Shown here piece after piece: positions 29,920 through 40,170 of a DNA stretch of 64,000 nt; positions within the stretch are counted from its first letter, which is position 1, and the number at the start of each line of letters is the position of its first letter. Origin of the DNA: Vigna angularis (taxonomy: Eukaryota > Streptophyta > Magnoliopsida > Fabales > Fabaceae); contig NC_068975.1 of assembly GCF_016808095.1 (NCBI RefSeq), positions 29,129,501 through 29,193,500 of the forward strand, written 5' to 3'. The position numbers and the translations under genes were made by a program. The notes under the pieces were generated by a model, which was given only the letters and a program-made list of their open reading frames with translations, did not search any database and was not told the origin of the DNA.

Positions 29920-30018
<99 letters not shown>

Positions 30019-33000
30019 GGTTTAATCCTTTTCGACATCCCTATTTATGTACGAATGTCTCAATTGGGTCCTCGTTTTCTAAAGTGTATCAAAATGGTCC
30101 CTAATTTTGAAAATCGATAGCAATTGAGTCCTTTCCGTTAAGTTGACTGAACGGCGTTAGAAAAATTGCTGAGTGGATGCTGAGATGACGAACGAACGCT
30201 CGTCCACCAGCGAACGAACGCTCGTCCACCAGCGAACGAACGCTCGTCCATCAGCGAACGAACGCTCGTCCATCAGCGAACGAACGCTCGTCGACCACCG
30301 AACGAACGTTCGTCCAGTGTGGAACAAACGGTCGTCCAGCAGTAAGAGGTCGACGAGCGTTCGTTCTCTGGTGGACGAGCGTTCATTCGCTGGTGGACGA
30401 GCGTTCGTTCGCTGGTGGACGAGCGTTCGTTCGCTGGTGGACGAGCGTTCGTTCGTCATCTCAGCATCCACTCAGCAATTTTTTTAACGCCGTTTAGCCA
30501 ACTTAACGGAAAGGACTCAATTGCTATCAATTTTCAAAATTAGGGACCATTTTGATACACTTTAGTAAACGAGGACCCAATTGAGACATTCGTACATAAA
30601 TAGGGATGTCGAAAAGGATTAAACCATATATATATGTATGTATGTATTTTAAATTATGCTAGGTTAAAGTTGAAGTTTAACTATTCTTTCTAACTTTTCA
30701 CTACTTCATTGATATATAGACGGTTACGTACCTGAGTACAAAACCTAACCAGAACAACCTCTCACACACTCACAACACTTAACAAAACAATGAAGGAATG
30801 ATAATGGAAGAATGAAACTCTTTTATTGATAGTAATATCTGAATAAACAAAAGTAAATAAAGATAACTCGAAGCATAACCTTCCTCACACTGTCAACAAA
30901 ACTCAATAATCAAAAGTATGCCTTCAACCATAGCTTCTCGGCTTTATTTATATTAAATATTTCCCTAGAATATAGTTCTATTTAGTATAATTAACTTATA
31001 CTGAATATTTTTCAAGGATATAGCTCTAATTACTGTAATTAACTTGTACTTAATATTTCTCTGGGATATAGCTCTAAATATTGTAATTATCTTGAATATT
31101 TCCCTAGGATATAGCTCTATTTATTATAATTATTACTAAAAATTTCTCGCCTATCCTAACTATTGTACCAGTTAGGATAGTCACTCTTCAACCAATCGGC
31201 TCGGGGTCTTTGCTGCTTCCCATCGCTCTGCTCGAGCTCTCACCGCCTTCGGCCGTTCAACTCAACTCGTCACCGTCTTCCACCATTCGGTCTGACCTTT
31301 CCCCGCCTTCCACCATTCGTTTGGCCTCTCCCCGCTTTCCACCGTTCGGCTTGGTCTTCCTCCTTCCACCATTCGGCCTTCTCCTTCTCTCCTATACCTT
31401 TTTCTCTCATATACCTTCCAACCCCTAACATGGACATTTTTCTATTCAATGCAAAGATTAGGCATTTCTATTGTGTTAAAGCATATTGCTTCTAATTTGT
31501 GTGTCAAGATGATAATTCCACCAAATCACTTGAGATTGATGCATTGGTTTATGCAGGTCTGTTGCAAGTGCAAGTGAAGCTGCAAAGGCTGGGATTCCAT
31601 TGGATACCTACCAAGAAAGTTCTAAAGTGTGAAAAAAAATAGTGATTTTCTACATTTTCTTTTAATGTTGAGTGTTTCTTGATTTAGAGGAATCTTGGAT
31701 GATGCCAGAAATTATATCCTTGTATGCAACCCTGGTGAAGATTATGCAAGAAAAAAACAAAATAAAAAAGGTCTATCATATATGCATAACTTTGAAGAAA
31801 TGAAAAGAGAACAAAAGTAATGCTGGACTGTGTCGACTGTGAAGTTCGGTGCATTTTGATTTTATTTTGTATAAGACTGAAATATTTCTTATTGTAGATT
31901 CATTGGCTTACTCTGTTGTAGATTGATTTTGCATTTGATGATGCTGATGTCATAGAAGAAGGAACACTTGTTGCTATCATTGGGCGACGGAAATTGCAGA
32001 GTGGGGAATCCATAATCCAGGAGAAAGTGAGCTGCTATATACGATTTTTCTCTGTATTTATTTGTGGAGATTAATTATCTTGTGTTAATTGGTTTCTCCT
32101 TTTTTGTTTTTGTTTTGTTTGCAGTCTATAATAAATGCCTCCAATAAACTTGTGTTCATTGTTGAAGAAAACCAGTACAAAGGTGGTCTGGAAGGTTCTA
32201 TTCCAGTTTTAATTCAGTCTGTAAGCAGCTATGCAAAAGATTAGTTTAGTGATTCTTTCTTGTGTATATTTATCTTTAATACTCAAAATTTTCCTTTCAG
32301 CTCAACTGGATGGCTACTGCTGAAGAGATTGATGATATGTTTTTGGGTGATGCTGAGGTTTATTCTACATTACACTTTTGCCGACTTTTTTACAAATGCA
32401 TGCAATAAAGAATGTTTTATGAGTTTGCTTTCTTATCAACTTAAAAAATGATGCTGACATAAGGATCTTATATGTTTTTATAGATTCATGGTAATTTGAC
32501 ACGATTTGCTTTGTTGATGTGTATAGACATGTAACTGGGTATTGGCTGCTTTATTAAATGATTTAGGATTTTGTAATGATCCACAACAACAATTCAAATC
32601 TTTTTGCCTCTAACTGGGATTTGCTCCATAAGTCAAACATAGCATTGTGTTCTTACCTTAAACAAATCGTTGGAGAAGCTTTTAATTCTAGATCTTTTTT
32701 CAATGGTTGCACATAATAGTCTTTCTTTGTCTACTTCTACCTTTTGATACTCCATCTAATTGGTTCTTCTAATGGAGCTTTATTGCCTTTTTCCTGACAT
32801 ATCCTAGTCATATGCTACCATTTTTTCCTCAATAGATTTTTCTCTCAAATATCTTCGCTTCTTATTGACCACTTTATCTTATATTTTCTTTTATGAAATC
32901 ACATCTTAGTTATGATCTACTATTTTGTGTAGATATGTTGTGTATTATCATCCAGTCATTTGCTATCAGAAAAGTTTGATTGTGAAAACAATTACATGAG

Positions 33001-34863
33001 AGGTTATACTCTTTTAGTAACATGGCAACACATGATAGGAGGATACTGTAATAAAGTTTTAAAAGCAGAGGATCAAAATTAAAGCAATATTTATTAACCT
33101 GCTTTCTGGAGGATCGAAGAATTAAGTTAATACAAAGATGTAGTCATTGGGAACTCCCTATGTGATTCACATAGTCAATGAATATTTCCCGTGTTTACTA
33201 TGCAGCCATTTTTTTTTTCATTATAATGTTTGTCAAGACTAGAAAATCGCTGTTTATCCCCAAATAATCTATAAATTCAGCGTTACCTCATAGCAATTAG
33301 CAACACATGCATTACCCTTTTCCATGCCAGTGAATCGACAGAAAAGGATAAAAGTAGTTGGAACAGTTCGATTATCCTAGAAATTATTCAGAACATACAA
33401 TTACAAAGTTTCTGATAGAACTTGACAATCACACAATGCTAAAGGATGATTATTTGTCTCTGAAGAAAACTGATGATACAGACATCAACATGAACAGCCT
33501 TGCCAGGGAGTCCTACGATTATGTAATAGATAGTTTACATTAATTAATTCTAAAACGTGTCCAAAGACAAACATTTCCTCTTTTTGAGAAACTAAACCTT
33601 CCAGGACTTAATATTAAAAAGTTTTGAATTGCGGGATTATGGATCAGAAACTAGAGTAAAAGAAGTACTAGTATAAGAAAAAGGACCATAAAACATCCCG
33701 TTTTCCCCGAAAGGTAAAGCAATTACATAACAAGGTTTCTAAATTACCAAAGGAGAATGTAATGCCAAAGTTTTTGGCCAGATGTTTCTTCTTTGCCATC
33801 TTTTAAGGGAAATAGTTGTTTTCTTGACTTCTATTAGGGTGCTAACATATGTCTTATCTAGGTTGGTTTATAATATGGACATAAAAAGGGATTGTTAAAC
33901 TCTTGAGTTTTCGTTTATTTCCTGTATATTTTTCATTTGATCAAGGACGTTTTCCTATGCTCCTCTTCCTATTTCTCTTCATTCTCTTAATTATTTTATT
34001 GAGAAAATTATATTTTGTAATTGTATTTATCACTTCTTTGTAAATGAAGGTCTGGAGAAGACCATCGATGGGGCAAGCAGGTCCGTTAGGAGGTGAATTT
34101 CCAGTAGTCACCAGGGAAGGGCACAACATTCTTGATGTTATCTTTACATCTCCAATAGAAAACCTTGGTAAGTTCTGCAAGTGTTATATTATATCTGTTT
34201 CAAGTGATAAACCTTAGTATTTGTGCTGGACCGTTTAACTGACTTAGTATTACTTGCAGCTGAAGTAGCAAAAAGCCTTGGTAAAGTTGATGGTGTTGTG
34301 GACCATGGTGTTGTATCTAAAATTCCGTTAGTTTTCTCTCTTCACTTTTATAATCTTTTAAATAAGTAGTTGAGAGTCACGCTGGTTGAGCTTTAAGGTA
34401 GGGTATAGGACATATAAAACATCAAATGATTCACTGTTAGAATTTCATTTCCCTTTCTCAGTCTGTCAGTAATCAATGAAACAGAAGTGTTTGACATGCA
34501 CTTCAAATAATCTTACAAACTCGTTTGTTGTTTTCTCTAACAAAAGTGTTGCAAAGGGTATAAGTTTTTAATAACTTTCAGTTCAGAGCTGTAGTTTTTG
34601 CTTTAAGTGCACCGATTTTAGTCCAGTGAGTAAACTGTAATCATGGTCAACATCTTAGTCACTTTATAAATAACAGTCTCACCAAATTATTATTGCATTG
34701 GTTCTGTCAGTAGCAAAAAGCATTGGAAAGTGGTTTGCTTGAAAATATCGACTCAGTTATTTCTATTGTTATGATGTGAATGTGATGCAGATGCACAGTG
34801 GTAATTGCTTCTCAGAATGGGCTGAACATTTTGGACAAATTGACAGCAGATATAGTGGGTTAG
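29062..34863 (+). CDS. RPI4: Probable ribose-5-phosphate isomerase 4, chloroplast type (291 aa, nine exons)
   Basis: Predicted to interconvert ribose 5-phosphate and ribulose 5-phosphate. Exons 29062-29223, 29741-29868, 31557-31626, 31922-32026, 32125-32220, 32301-32357, 34050-34167, 34260-34326 and 34791-34863 join in frame with GT-AG introns. The N-terminus is Ser/Arg-rich with few acids ([18 protein letters not shown]), as expected of a plastid transit peptide. Family motifs include [51 protein letters not shown] and [11 protein letters not shown]. Plant RPI4 proteins belong to a divergent branch: the usual active-site blocks are only partly kept, so catalytic activity is an inference. Intron 2 (29869-31556) has been enlarged by a microsatellite, a foldback MITE and an LTR-like insertion; intron 6 (32358-34049) is also long but shows no recognised element. 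Confidence 0.93.
29921..30018. repeat. (TA)n microsatellite with TG interruptions
   Basis: Almost 100 bases of TA repeat in RPI4 intron 2, into which the adjacent MITE appears to have inserted. Confidence 0.95.
30019..30625. mobile_element. Foldback Mutator-like MITE in RPI4 intron 2
   Basis: A 607-bp element whose two halves are inverted copies. The termini are GGTTTAATCCTTTTCGACAT and its complement. Both flanks read ATATATATA (30010-30018 and 30626-30634), the 9-bp duplication expected of Mutator-like elements, although the host is a TA repeat and so this is not decisive. The core holds about six 22-bp units (GAACGAACGCTCGTCCACCA...) followed by about five inverted units. There is no transposase, so it is non-autonomous. 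Confidence 0.85.
30956..31140. repeat. Four imperfect tandem units of 43-48 bp
   Basis: Units start AATATTT at 30956, 31004, 31052 and 31095, each followed by GGATATAGCTCTA or a close variant and a TAATTA stretch. Confidence 0.85.
31151..31180. repeat. Perfect 10-bp stem hairpin
   Basis: CTATCCTAAC and its exact complement GTTAGGATAG are separated by ten bases, inside the LTR-like insertion. Confidence 0.8.
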
Positions 34864-35227
34864 ATACAGTACTAATAGCTCTGTTTCTTACCTTCCTCTC
34901 TTTTTCATCTGGCCACAGATATTTATCATGCAAGAAGATTAATGAGTTGTTATATATGACTGTATCACTAACCATCAAAGGAAGCTGAGGGTTACATGTG
35001 CTGTATTATATATGCATGAAGCTATTGTTTTGGTTTGTATTTTCCATTTCCAAATGGTTCCATAGTAAGGCTGAGGTGAGGCTGGAGAAATTATTGCTGA
35101 TAAAAAAAAAAAAAACTAGTCTCCAGCCACAGCATAAATTGTTATTCCAATCGATACTGTTTTTCAACATATGGATAATCTGTGACATTTTGTATAATTT
35201 GTACTGTATTTTTAACACCTGAAGTCT

Positions 35228-35311
35228 TAAATTCATAACACTTTATAAGACTGTTATAATAGATTTAGCAAGTTTACTAAGTGGAAGAAAGTTTAAATTA
35301 TCATTAGAGAA
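35228..35311. repeat. Left half of a short dispersed repeat split by a solo LTR
   Basis: AATTCATAACACTTTATAAG and the following bases to GAGAA match 40050-40134 closely. The match resumes at 36552-36592 after the LTR. It begins about 360 bases after the RPI4 stop, so it may derive from that gene's 3' flank. Confidence 0.85.
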
Positions 35312-35365
35312 TGTACCAGGGAGTGCAGGACGCCGTACGGAAATAGACGGCGCCATGAGTAGAAC

Positions 35366-35945
35366 AATCCGCCCAATGTGGAACGCCCACCCGAAGTGGA
35401 ACGTCCGCCCAATGTGGAACGTCCGCCCGAAGTGGAACGTCCGCCCAATGTGGAACGCCCACCCGAAGTGGAACGTCCGCCAAATGTGGAACGTCCGCCC
35501 AAAGTGGAACGTTCGCCCAAGGTGGAACGTCCGCCCAAAGTGGAACGCCCACCCGATGTGGAACGTCCGCCCGAAGTGGAACGTCCGCCCAATGTGGAAC
35601 GTCCGCCCAATGTGGAACGTTCACCCGAAGTGGAACGACCGCCCAATGTGGAACGTCCGTCCGAAGTGGAACGTCCGCCCAAGGAGTGGACGTTCGCCCA
35701 AGAGCTGGACGTTCGCCCAAGAAGTAGGACGTTCGCCCAAGGACTGGACGTCCGCCCAAGAGCTGGACGTCCGCCGCCCAAGGAGAGGACGTTCGCCCAG
35801 AGTAGGACGTTCGCCCAAGGACTGGATGTCCGCCCAAGACCTGGACGTCCGCCCAAGGAGTGGACGTTCGCCCAAGAGCTGGACGTTCGCCCAAGGATTG
35901 GACGACCGCCCAAGGATTTGACGTCCGCCCAAGAGCTGGACGCCC
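35366..35945 (+). repeat. 18-20 bp tandem repeat array in the solo LTR
   Basis: About 18 units of an 18-bp repeat (GTGGAACGTCCGCCCAAT and variants) to about 35690, then roughly a dozen 18-20 bp units of the form CTGGACGTTCGCCCAAGAG. Because the unit is a multiple of three, several frames stay open on both strands; none is a credible gene. Confidence 0.92.
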
Positions 35946-36101
35946 ACCTAGGGTAACATCCCTGACCGACCATCATTCCCAACCGACGCACTTCGCTGAT
36001 TACACGGTTAAATGCTAATGACACATTAAGTCCTTAATGAAGATTAAGGTATTATTGGGCCGTTTCCAGGCCCCCAAAAGGTAAAGGCCCATTACGATCA
36101 G

Positions 36102-36109
36102 TATAAATA
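36102..36109 (+). promoter_or_regulatory. TATA box of the solo LTR
   Basis: TATAAATA in a GC-richer context about 790 bases into the LTR, the expected U3 position. Confidence 0.5.
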
Positions 36110-36736
36110 AAGGTCTCAGGTATGATTTCTAGACAGATTGCTTAGAACGCAACTCATGCATGCATTATTCAACGCCCTGTCATATTACTGACTTGAGCGT
36201 CGGAGTGCCTTTAGCAGGTACCCGGCCCCTCCCCAACTGGGAGGGTGGAGCAGCGCTAAGGGGAGGGAGGACGCCCGCCCAGCTTGGAGCAGAAAGCGAA
36301 GGATCATCCGCCAGGAGGGAAGGACGCCCGTCCAGTTTGGTGCAGAGAGCGAGCGTCCGGATTGGAGGACGTCCGCCCGGTTTGGAGCACAGAGCGATCG
36401 TCCATCTTGGTTCCGCCCGCCAGTGAAGCTTGCTTCGGTTCGTGGGATTTGGCAGTGGTCGCCCGGTCCATGCATCTTCGCCGCCCGCCCGTCCGTCTTC
36501 GACAGTAAGTTTGTACGTTTTAACAGGGTCCGTCCGGATCCAGTCGAAACAGAGAATAATAAGATTTTATTTTATTGATTTATGGTATTATAATACAATA
36601 AAAATTCTCACTACAAAGAACACTCACAACCTTTCAGTACAAACTCACAATACACAACCTTTCTCTCAATTTCTCTCCTTTACCGTGCACACGACACAAA
36701 CACTTATTTTCTCTTTCTTCCACACACTCTCACTTA

Positions 36737-37498
36737 GGCTGTGTTCTTTTGGGTAGATTTGGGAGAGATGATTTGAATGGATTTGAGTGGATTTGAGGAT
36801 AATTTTTTAGTTGTTTTTTTGAGTGGATTTGTGAGTAATTGAGAGTGGATTTGGAAGTAAAGTTTGTGAGAATTAGTGTAAGATTTGATTGATGTGATAG
36901 ACTTTAAAAATTAGTTTAATTGGTAGAATTTAAAGATTACCAAAATGCCCCTAGTTATAAAAGTAATATAAAATGTTATATTTAATTATAAAAATGTTTA
37001 TAAAGAAAAAAAAATTATGAATAATTTATAAAATTAATGTTTAAAAATTATAAAAATTAAATAATCAACTTATTTTTAATAAATTAGAAAATATAATATA
37101 CTTAATTTTATTAAAATGTACATTTTTTAAATTATAATATTAAAATAATTATAAAAAAAATTGAAAAATATATATTGCGTAACCGGTTACGCGTTCGCGT
37201 AACAGGTTACGCGGGTGCAAGCAAAATTCATTCTTCTCTGTAACTGGTTACACTCTGATGTAACCGGTTATTTTTGGTTAATGTATGGAAGCAAAGATGG
37301 GTATATACGTCTTTTCGTCGTAAATCATCGCAAATCCTCTCACATTTGCGAGATGAGCTGAACAGTGGAATCCCGCAAATCAGCGAATATCCATCTTACC
37401 AAATCCGTGCAAATCCATCAAAACGAACGACCTTGCTTTTGGAAATCCATTCGCGGTAATTCACGTGAATAGTGTTTTCCCTCCAAACGAACACAACC
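36737..37498. mobile_element. PIF/Harbinger-like (Tourist-type) MITE
   Basis: Termini GGCTGTGTTCTTTTGG and, inverted, GGTTGTGTTCGTTTGG match at 14 of 16 positions and are flanked by TTA on both sides (36734-36736 and 37499-37501). A 3-bp TTA duplication is the hallmark of PIF/Harbinger transposition. At 762 bp without a transposase frame it is non-autonomous. It contains four GTAACnGGTTAC palindromes. Confidence 0.82.
37179..37270. repeat. Four GTAACnGGTTAC palindromes
   Basis: GTAACCGGTTAC at 37179, GTAACAGGTTAC at 37199, GTAACTGGTTAC at 37240 and GTAACCGGTTA at 37260, in a GC-rich patch of the otherwise AT-rich MITE. Confidence 0.9.
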
Positions 37499-37501
37499 TT
37501 A

Positions 37502-38703
37502 GTTTTCTTCTCTGCACCGTGCCATTCCCTTGCATATTCCTTGCCTTTTTATAGTTGAAGAATACCACAACATCCAAAGAAGAAAACGATGCATGGTCCA
37601 ATTCTTAATTACTTTCGGTGGTACCATCATTTCTTCCTTCTATTATTATATTTCTTTCGGTGGATATTATCTTAAAGGAGACAATTTACTTTTAGTGGTT
37701 TTAATAACTGCATGTAATTTGACGGATGTCAACTTCCATGGATCCTCGATTCTTAAATAGATGTCAACATTCATGGACGAATATCGACATCCGTTTGTCC
37801 TTCAATAGATTTGATATTTATGTGCGGATGTTGACATCCCTTTAAGAATCAATACATATTCACATCCGTTTAAATATTACTCAATGATAAAAGAGGAATA
37901 AAAAAATACATGGAGAAGCGTGTGATAGTAGATGGAGTAACGCTTTAATATGACTTATGTGAAGCGTCTTTTTTTTGTTAGGGTAGAAAAACTTTTTGAC
38001 TTTTTTTCACTTAATTATTTGCATATACCACTCATTTCCTTTCTTGTGTTTGTTAGTGATGTAAAAAAACTAATATAACAATATAGTTATAAAATTACAA
38101 GGTTTTAATTTTAAGCAAAATGAGAATGTTTAAATTAAGTGTCCATTCTTATTTTATATTTATTGTTTCAAAAAATACCTTTATAAAACTAAGAACATTG
38201 TATCAATTTAAGTATCACGTGATTCTGTCTCAGAATTATTTGTATGAGAATATTGATGTTTTTTTTTTTTTGAAATTTTGTATGAAGGGTGTTCACCCTT
38301 GCTTTATTCGTCGGTACAATCAGACATAGACTTTGTGACAAATTAAAGAATCAATCAGGGGAGCAATCAGGGGAGCAATCAGGGGAGCAAGCAATCAGTG
38401 TATACCGACCTTAATCAATATAAAAAGAAATTTTATATCAATAGAACTAATATAGAAAAAACGAAAACTTTTTATATTTATTCTCTGTACTAATATAAAA
38501 AATATTTTTTAACTCGTAAAAAACGAACATTTTACAATAGTGTTCTTACAAAACTATTGGTCAATCATATAATGAACTATTCTAACTCTATATATAATAA
38601 TGAATTAATAATTAGAAGTTATTGAAATCTTGTTTCATTTATGTGTTTCTATAAATATGGAAGCAAAGATATGAATAACTCATAAAAGTTATAAGGCAGC
38701 AGC
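37502..38703. other. Spacer without a gene; left part of a segmental duplication
   Basis: No convincing coding frame. From about 37975 the sequence parallels 50935-51230, and from about 38420 it parallels 53370 onward, as the upstream part of the duplicated gene block. Confidence 0.6.
38352..38397 (+). repeat. 12-bp tandem repeat, about 3.5 copies
   Basis: CAATCAGGGGAG repeated three times, then a partial copy. Confidence 0.9.
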
Positions 38704-39300
38704 ATGTCTTTCCAAAGCAAGATGAATTCCGTGGGGGGCACTGTGGAATCATTTAAGGTAACATATTGTTTTAATATATATTATTTTGGTGATTTTTTTT
38801 TATTCATGGGACTTAGACTTTATGTTGAGATTATTTTTAGATTTTGATAATTTCATTAGTTGTCTAACATCTTCATCTTTCTCTTCTTACTGCCGTGTCT
38901 CTTCTTTTGCTGTATTTCTGTCTGCTTCTCCAGTCCAAGGTACATGTCATCCTTTTTGTTTATCTTTTGTTGTTCTTGTTTGATGCATGTTTTACTTGTC
39001 TTCTTGTGTTTCTGAAAACTTACTGCTATATTATATCTGAAGACGTACTCTAATTAATGCCTTCTGTTCTTTTTTTAAGAGGTGAATAATGAAAAGGATG
39101 AAGATGGTACTAAGGATTTATGGGCACTTTTGGAGATCATAGGTGTTGAAAATGATTTCTTGCATGTTGTATACTGCCACCTTTTGAAGAACCCTACTGC
39201 TTTAAAAGCTTTTAATGGTGTTCCAATTCATCACCGCAAGAAGATGTTACCTAATATTGTGCCAGACTATCAACCCAGGGCATCTAAACGGAATGTTAAG
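38704..39300 (+). pseudogene. Broken copy A of the unknown SVGGT-repeat gene
   Basis: Exon 1 starts ATG 38704 and matches copy B for 17 codons, but about 169 bp of the exon is deleted, so the donor GTAACATATTG directly follows TTTAAG. Splicing 38757 to 39080 gives a stop after one codon (AGG TGA). Exon 2 (39080-39300) itself is open and keeps the same 221-bp length as in copy B. Sequence matching exon 3 and its surroundings is missing. It may still be transcribed, but the full protein cannot be made. Confidence 0.8.
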
Positions 39301-40049
39301 GTAGCTGTTTTTTTGTTCTTGATATTCAGAACTTCTTATATTCATCATGTTTTATTCTTTTTAATGTTTTTTTAGTAGAGATAAAAACAATTTAAAAATC
39401 AATTTTATGAATCGAGTTAAAAAACGAAATTTTAGTAATTGAAATGCGGAAATATTATTCAGAATCACATTTAAAAAACGAAATTCTTTTGTTTTACATT
39501 ATTTTATAATATTTATTGTTAAATATATATTTTTGCCATTAATAACAAATAACACGAAATGTGGTTGATAAAACTTTTTTTAGCAACAATTCTAGAATAC
39601 GTATTTTCAATGAATCTTAAGTTACTTTTTCATTATTAACAATTTCAAAACAAAAAGATAGAATAGAAGGATAAAGAAAATGGACAATAATAACTACACA
39701 AGAACGTACTTTTCTCTTTTTCACATGCCACTCTAATACAATGTAATGATCAAACTGACCAGTTAAATATTTTACATTTTTAAGAAAATGCAATCTAAAT
39801 ATATTTTATATCGTTGTCTTATATCTTATGAATGAAAATTAAAAAAAATTCTTTTCAATTTTTTGAAAAACAATTTTTAAAAATAAAATCATGAAAAAAA
39901 TTTATAGTTTAAAGTGAATATAATAATTATCCTTAATGATATTATCTTAATAGATTGATGTGGTATGATGAGACAAGAGCTTTATTAACCCTTAATTAAA
40001 GGGTTTCATCCTAACAATTGGTTTTGAAGTTGGAACACATCACATAACA

Positions 40050-40170
40050 ATAAAATTCATAACACTTTATAGACTGTTATAATTGATTTAGCAAGTTTAC
40101 TAAGTAGAAGAAAGTTTAAACTATCATTAGAGAATAATAACATTTTATTTTATTGATTTATGGTATTTAT
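40050..40170. repeat. Uninterrupted copy of the short dispersed repeat (empty site)
   Basis: Matches 35228-35311 plus 36552-36592 as one continuous stretch, with single GAGAA at 40130-40134. It shows the state before insertion of the solo LTR. Confidence 0.88.

Larger units (their letters stand above)
30710..31430 (-). mobile_element. Probable antisense LTR-like insertion in RPI4 intron 2
   Basis: On the minus strand the segment begins TGTTAGGGGTTGGAAGG and ends TATATATCA, with an AATAAAAGAGTTTCATTC stretch before its end, a common feature of plant LTR 3' parts. Inside are four 43-48 bp units. No matching 5-bp target duplication is visible, so the boundaries and the LTR call are tentative. 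Confidence 0.45.
35312..36551 (+). mobile_element. Solo LTR (1240 bp) with 5-bp target duplication
   Basis: Termini TGTACCAGGG and GTCGAAACA give TG...CA ends, and the direct flanks are GAGAA at 35307-35311 and 36552-36556. The uninterrupted site is present in this window at 40121-40140. A TATA box (TATAAATA, 36102-36109) fits an LTR promoter in plus orientation. No internal retroviral domain or second LTR is adjacent, so this is a solo LTR left by recombination. The first half is a short tandem repeat that creates false open frames. Confidence 0.9.
37975..40035 (+). repeat. Segmental duplication, copy A
   Basis: Collinear with 50935-56010. Landmarks shared with copy B: the upstream AACTAATATAAC...ATATAGTTATAAAATTA stretch, the two exons, and a downstream TTAACCCTTAATTAAAGGGT palindrome. 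Copy A is shorter because it lacks about 2.1 kb upstream, part of exon 1 and the region around exon 3. Confidence 0.88.

Noticed and set aside
29856..30120. Frames made of Tyr-Ile repeats
   Set aside because: Direct translation of the (TA)n microsatellite.
33358..33543. 61-codon frame in RPI4 intron 6
   Set aside because: No similarity or splice context. It lies within an intron whose flanking exons join cleanly.
35366..35945. Possible CRISPR-like array
   Set aside because: Units are adjacent without unique spacers, and the sequence is a plant LTR.
35293..36024. Four overlapping frames of up to 243 codons on both strands
   Set aside because: The 18-bp repeat of the solo LTR keeps multiple frames open. 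Composition is a simple repeat and no start context or domain supports a gene.
38707..38983. Intact short gene at copy A
   Set aside because: The 169-bp deletion makes the only sensible splice run into TGA, and exon 3 is missing, so it is called a pseudogene.
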